Assembly: GCA_023091665.1 (NCBI GenBank)
Contig: JALJCQ010000007.1
Location: 1,116,001 to 1,180,000, forward strand
Reading direction: 5' to 3'
DNA: 64,000 nt
Source of the DNA: Pythium myriotylum
Taxonomy: Eukaryota; Oomycota; Peronosporomycetes; Pythiales; Pythiaceae
Numbering within the stretch: position 1 is the stretch's first letter; every line of letters begins with the position of its first letter. The translations under genes and the position numbers were made by a program. Of this stretch, positions 59,918 to 64,000 are shown piece by piece. The notes below the pieces were generated by a model. That model saw only the letters and a list, made by a program, of their open reading frames with translations. It did not search any database and was not told where the DNA came from.

Positions 59918-61097
59918 TCATTTATCATGTTGGAAATCGCTCTTTTGAGTCTGCTGCTGTTGGTGACGCTGAAAGGCGTCCTCTGGTAGAGCGCTGACGC
60001 GATTTCCTCGCTTGCGATCGCGATTCATTTCTTGGCAGAGAGCGATCGCTTCGTCTCGAGTACAGACACGGACATCGCCCTAGAGAAATTGTCCACAAGT
60101 CAACGTCAGTGAAGCCGTGCCTCCATGATCCTCCTCCTACCTCTAAAACAAATCGCTGCCGCTTTCGGAAATCTGTCTGAGTTGTGTAGAACACGTAAGG
60201 TCTGACCACACCTTGCCCGCTCGACTCGACATGCGTTGCATCCGATGAAGCTGAGCGTGTCGACAAGGGGACTGAGCCTGGCTTGGGTGTCCCATTATGT
60301 TTTGCAAGTTGCTCGGCCTTCCCCTGCCGCTGAAACTGGGACTGAATCTCGACCATGCCACGAAACGCGTCGCAAAGAGTGTCACACAAACGACGCGAAA
60401 ATGGTTCGATCACCCGGAGGGCTAGAGCCACAGCTTCAAGCGTCGACACGCAGCCCTCCATCGGCTCCTTTCTCAGCTCACCATAGATGCTCTTTGTTCC
60501 AACCGCTCCATCGTTATCACTCTCCGAGTCCAAGCACACGTACTCGAAAGCCATGCCACGTTCGTGGCATCTCGTGGCGATATTCTCCCAATAGGCCTGG
60601 CTGTAGTGGACGATCTTTTTCGCCTCTGTCCACGTGCCGTCGACTACGACAAGTACCACGCTCTTTGACGAGTGCGTTGTCTCTTCATCCTGATAATCTG
60701 CTTGTGCCCGTAACGTCTCAACGAGACCACTCGTGAGCGTCTTCGCGTCTGCGTGTGGAAACAACACGAAAATGGCCTCCGCGTCTTGGGTCATGAGCAA
60801 TGGATCGAGATCTCGGCGCAGAGCTTCGCACAGTCTGCTCGACACCTCGTTGCTCTCCCCGGCAGCGACATCAACAGGCACGATAGCGACGCTCTCGGGA
60901 GAGTCGAGTACATGGGCAAGAACTGGAACAGACGAGATAGCCTGTCGCTGGCGTTGCTCTTTCGTGTGCTGGAGCACGACGACGCGCGTGTACCGCGTGC
61001 GCAGCGGCACGGGGGGCAGCGCTGCGCAGTAGCACGCGCGAAGCGGACGCTGGCAGCGACTACAGACTCGGCGCTTGGTGGGAGTCGAGATTTCCAT
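59918..61097 (-). CDS. DTW-domain protein (tRNA acp3U aminocarboxypropyltransferase family), two exons
   Basis: The DTW family (bacterial TapT, human DTWD1/2) transfers the 3-amino-3-carboxypropyl group of S-adenosylmethionine to uridine in tRNA. Here the N-terminus has a Cys cluster, C12, C15, C22 and C24 (CSRCQRPLRACYC). The name-giving DGTWTEAKK is at residues 153-161, followed by LRKEPMEGCVSTLEA. The unspliced frame ends in a 76-residue tail of low quality. A 61-base intron at 60080-60140 (minus strand GTAGGA...TCTCTAG) removes part of it and gives a C-terminus beginning GDVRVCTRDEAIALCQEMNR, for a total of 372 residues (exons 60141-61097 and 59918-60079, both in phase 0). ATG 61097 starts just before the Cys cluster. 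Confidence 0.85.
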
Positions 61098-61394
61098 CTC
61101 GAGGGACGAGCTACGGGCCGTGAGTGCTGTGATTGGTTGGCGCTGAGAATATGGCCCGATCGAGAGCGTGGCCTCGTGGTGCCATGTCGCTCGTGACCCT
61201 ATCTACATTGTACTAGTATCTTGTGGCTTTAGTCTAGCGCTGGAGCAAGGGAGCCGCTGCATTCAAGGAGCGGAACAGCAATTGAATCAAAGAGACAACT
61301 CAAGAGAACACTCGACGCATTTAGTGAGTTCGACAGAAGCAGTCTGTTACAGAATAATCATTTAAGCGTTCTTCTTCGTGGAGAGGAAGCACAC

Positions 61395-62111
61395 TTAAGC
61401 GGTCTGCTGGTACACTGGTTCGGCGACGACGACCGGGGTCGGCTCGACGTACGGGCGGTAGACCTCCTCCTTGGGCTCGAGGATCGTCACGACATCGTCG
61501 AGGTTGCGCTTCGGGCCCTGCTTGCCCGTTGGGTCGTGCGGAAGCATGATCGAGACCTTGACACCGAGCACACCCTGGCGCATGAGCACGTGGCGCACAG
61601 CCGAGTCGACGTACTCCTGGCCGGCGTTACCGGTCTTGACCATGTAGCCCTCCTTGAACTTCATCGACTTGGCACGCTGGGCACGCAGCTTACCCGAGAC
61701 GATAACCTCGCAACCCTTGGCACCAGCCTCCATGATGAAGCGGAGCACCGAGTAGCAAGCACGGCGCACGGCGAGACCACCGAGGAGACGGTACTTGAGC
61801 GACTCGGCCTGGGCCTGCGAGCAGAGGCCGCGGTTGGCGACGCGCTCGGCGTAGAGCTCGACGGCGCCATCCGGGAAGTTGAAACGCTTCTGGACGACCG
61901 ACGTGAGCGCGCGGATGCGCTGGCCCTTCTCGCCGAGCACCTCCTGCGTGCGCGTGGCACGGATGATGATCTCGGTGCGCATGGGCGTGACGCGGACCTC
62001 GACGCCGGCGTAGCCATCGCCGTAGAGCTCGCGCTGGAGGAGCTCGTTCAGCTCGGCGTAGAACACACCGTCGGCAACGAACTTGCGCTTCTTCGAGATG
62101 TTGGCGGCCAT
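61395..62111 (-). CDS. RPS3: 40S ribosomal protein S3 (uS3)
   Basis: A 238-residue protein of standard eukaryotic uS3 length. The N-terminal KH domain carries the GEKG loop (60-63) in [14 protein letters not shown]. It is followed by the conserved C-terminal domain with [32 protein letters not shown] sequence and [16 protein letters not shown]. It forms part of the mRNA entry channel of the small ribosomal subunit. The codon use is strongly C-ending, as expected for high expression. There is no intron in the coding part. It is divergent from the MYB gene, with 231 bases between the two start codons. Confidence 0.97.
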   Translation of the reverse strand: MAANISKKRKFVADGVFYAELNELLQRELYGDGYAGVEVRVTPMRTEIIIRATRTQEVLGEKGQRIRALTSVVQKRFNFPDGAVELYAERVANRGLCSQAQAESLKYRLLGGLAVRRACYSVLRFIMEAGAKGCEVIVSGKLRAQRAKSMKFKEGYMVKTGNAGQEYVDSAVRHVLMRQGVLGVKVSIMLPHDPTGKQGPKRNLDDVVTILEPKEEVYRPYVEPTPVVVAEPVYQQTA

Positions 62112-62342
62112 GGTGACTGCTTGCTTGTCTGTCTAATGGGCTCCGTGACGGCCGAGGAGCTCCGAGCAGCTCACTCGGCCCTCGGCCAACCACCAGTCAA
62201 AGCGACCAGTTCCGAATTGGAGGGTGGGCAAACGAGGGACAAATGTTGGAAACTTACAGTTTAAAACACCAAACGACGGTATGACTACCTGGAAGTCACC
62301 ATTGGAGATTGGGCGGAATGGCTTCACTGTGCCAATGAGACC
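62112..62342. promoter_or_regulatory. Shared divergent promoter region, uS3 and MYB genes
   Basis: Only 231 bases separate the two start codons. On the plus side an initiator-like TCACTGT (near 62324) lies just before ATG 62343. I found no clear Inr+FPR pair for uS3 on the minus strand. Confidence 0.45.
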
Positions 62343-63455
62343 ATGGCGGACGCGGACGTCGATGGAGCCGCGCGCAGCACGAAGCGCCGGCGCATGGACT
62401 TTCTGATCCAGATGAGTCGCAACTTCGCGGGCGTCGGCGAAGCGCGAGGCGCCCCGGACGAGCCCGTGACGGCGGCCGCCAGCGACGACGCGGTCGACAA
62501 GACGGGCTCTGTGGCTGCCACGATCGCCGCTCGCAAGCGGACGTGGACGCAGGACGAGGACGCCCGACTGTGCGAGTTAGTAGCGCGACTGGGGCGGAAC
62601 TGGGCGGCCATCGCGGCCGAGTTTCCGACGAGAGACCGCAAGCGAGTGCGCGAGCGATACGTCAACTACTTGGACCCGGCGCTGACGCACAAGCCCTGGT
62701 CAGACGACGAAGACCAACGACTGATGGCTCTCCAGCAAGAGCTTGGAAGCCGGTGGGCGCGCATCGCCCAGTCGCTCAAGGGTCGCTCTCCTGATGATGC
62801 CAAGAATCGCTGGCTTCGTCTCATTGGCAAGGACGATGGGCACGCAAGAAAGGCACACCAGTCGTGGACGACTGCCGAGTCGGACGTATTACGGACGCTT
62901 GTGGAGGCCAACGGCGCGAAAGACTGGTTCTTTATTGCTTCTCAGATTCCTGGTCGGACGGACCTCCAGTGCCGCCAACATTGGCACCGTGTGCTCGCCC
63001 CAAAGATTGTCAAGGGTCGATCGAAGTGGTCTCATGAGGAAGACTCTCTACTTCGAGCGAAAGTGGACGAGCTCGGCCACCAGTGGGAAGCGGTAGGTTG
63101 ATATTCTCATGGAACGTTGCCGACAAGGACTGACGCGTGGGTGGCCAGATTGCTGAACTTCTTCCTGGGCGCATGGGCAAGCAGTGTCGGGAGCGTTACC
63201 TCAATCATTTGAGACCTGGAATTGACGCTGTACGTGGAGGCTACGTACTCATCAATGAGCGCCTAATGAGGCATTTTTGATGGAAAGGGACCCTGGACTA
63301 ATGATGAAGACAACATACTACGGCGTGCTTACCAGCTCAATCCAGCGCGATGGTCTTTAATTACGAGGCAGCTACCTGGTCGGTCGGAAAACGCGATAAA
63401 GAACCGCTGGAACTCGCTGCGGCGGAGTTCACTGAGCGAGCCCCAGGACGGTTAA
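62343..63455 (+). CDS. MYB/SANT protein with five MYB repeats, three exons
   Basis: Joined from 62343-63092, 63149-63229 and 63288-63455, it gives 332 residues. Five tandem MYB repeats lie at about 65-110, 115-161, 171-218, 224-271 and 277-321, each with a W-E/D-D start and spaced Trp residues (for example WSHEEDSLL in repeat 4 and GPWTNDEDNILRRA in repeat 5). Intron 1 (56 bases) splits repeat 4 and intron 2 (58 bases) sits before repeat 5. Without splicing the frame stops just after the first intron. The number of repeats recalls SNAPC4, the snRNA-promoter factor with four and a half MYB repeats, but oomycetes also have multi-repeat MYB regulators, so the role is open. A basic patch (KRRRM) near residue 14 may be a nuclear signal. 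Confidence 0.87.
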
Positions 63456-63457
63456 TA

Positions 63458-64000
63458 TCACAGAGGAGCCACAAGCCTGGAAGAGAACGAACTGCCTCGA
63501 TACTGTTGCTCGAGTTCCCGGTTGAATTGTTCCAGGACAAGATTAAAGCCGCTCGTCACCAAATGAACAAGGGGAGTGGATATCGCGGTTGTCAGTTGCT
63601 GACACTTGCGACGCACAAATCGAAGCATCCGAAGTCCATTATCTAGCGCTCTCATTTCGATCTCAACGAGGATGCGCGAGAGGATAGCGTCAAACGCTGA
63701 ACGAATTGTGGCTTCGTCGAATGCTCCATCTCCAACATCTGTCACCACAGCAGCCACACCACAAAAAAGGTCTTCGATGGTCTTCAGTTCCAAAGTATTT
63801 TGCCTGAGAGGCGGATGCGTCTCTTGCTGATGGGTTGTCTTCGGTTTAATTGTCTTTGAACCTTTCGACTTCTTCGCCACAGCGTCAATCTCGCGGCGAA
63901 TCGCCAATGGCAGAGCTTGGTACACATCCTCATCCACTTGGGACATCCGAATTTCATTTAAAGAGCCTGTAACAGGTGCACTCGAGCACCCTGGCGCTGC
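63458..64000 (-). CDS. REV1-like Y-family polymerase, C-terminal part (cut by window edge)
   Basis: The minus-strand frame is open to the right edge (180 residues visible; the Met at 63946 is internal). It contains IRMSQVDEDVYQALPLAIRREI, which fits a ubiquitin-binding motif (UBM) with its central Leu-Pro, as found in REV1 and polymerase iota. A helical C-terminal region follows (IEDLFCGVAAVV...LVEIEMRALDNGLRMLRFVRRKC), which could be the REV1 C-terminal domain that recruits other translesion polymerases. The catalytic part is outside the window. Its stop codon is two bases from that of the MYB gene. Confidence 0.6.
   Translation of the reverse strand, partial: AAPGCSSAPVTGSLNEIRMSQVDEDVYQALPLAIRREIDAVAKKSKGSKTIKPKTTHQQETHPPLRQNTLELKTIEDLFCGVAAVVTDVGDGAFDEATIRSAFDAILSRILVEIEMRALDNGLRMLRFVRRKCQQLTTAISTPLVHLVTSGFNLVLEQFNRELEQQYRGSSFSSRLVAPL

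Noticed and set aside
1..64000. CRISPR arrays, bacterial operons or viral genes
   Set aside because: No spaced direct repeats and no viral hallmark proteins were seen. The gene structure (introns, uS3 with eukaryotic length, Inr+FPR promoters) is eukaryotic.

Overview
The window comes from an oomycete nuclear genome (Phytophthora/Pythium-type; genus not resolvable from this sequence). The reasons are full-length ABCG genes without introns that end in the INHQKR-type tail of the oomycete PDR family, short GT-AG introns of 56-114 bases in the right-hand housekeeping genes, and a 17-base core promoter of the oomycete Inr+FPR type (an initiator TCA-Y-T-Y-Y, two bases, then an AAYTT element) in front of most transporter genes. 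That promoter also fixes the translation starts, which mostly lie well inside the longest open frames.

Layout: (1) 0.8-4.7 kb, one plus-strand ABCC (MRP-type) transporter. (2) 5.4-24.7 kb, four plus-strand full-size ABCG/PDR transporters, called PDR1-PDR4 here. (3) 24.7-26.6 kb, an AT-rich spacer with inverted repeats, where the array changes strand. (4) 26.6-57.8 kb, six minus-strand full-size ABCG genes (PDR5-PDR10), a decayed C-terminal ABCG relic between PDR6 and PDR7, and a copy of the PDR7 5' end truncated at Walker A, between PDR8 and PDR9. This makes twelve ABCG loci, ten of them with intact reading frames. (5) 58.9-64.0 kb, an unrelated housekeeping block: a small La-motif RNA-binding protein, a DTW-domain protein (tRNA aminocarboxypropyltransferase family), ribosomal protein uS3, a five-repeat MYB protein and the C-terminal end of a REV1-like polymerase that runs off the right edge. 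Splice sites for three of these were worked out by hand.

The transporters should all act as ATP-driven exporters in cell membranes, for drugs, lipids or plant defence compounds by family analogy. The most interesting content is how the array evolves. A 5.77 kb tandem duplication made PDR8/PDR9 and the truncated gene. Stretches with no visible differences, with sharp edges, are shared by genes that differ outside them: PDR6/PDR7 TMD1, PDR7/PDR8/PDR9 NBD2, and PDR3/PDR5 TMD2 on opposite strands. Identity between PDR8 and PDR9 stops at the core promoter, where the PDR9 initiator carries base changes. PDR7 has no in-frame ATG before its conserved domain and no recognisable core promoter, and its leader exists as a third, diverged copy elsewhere. 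The array therefore looks like a set of exporters that exchange domain-sized blocks by gene conversion while keeping or losing their own promoters.
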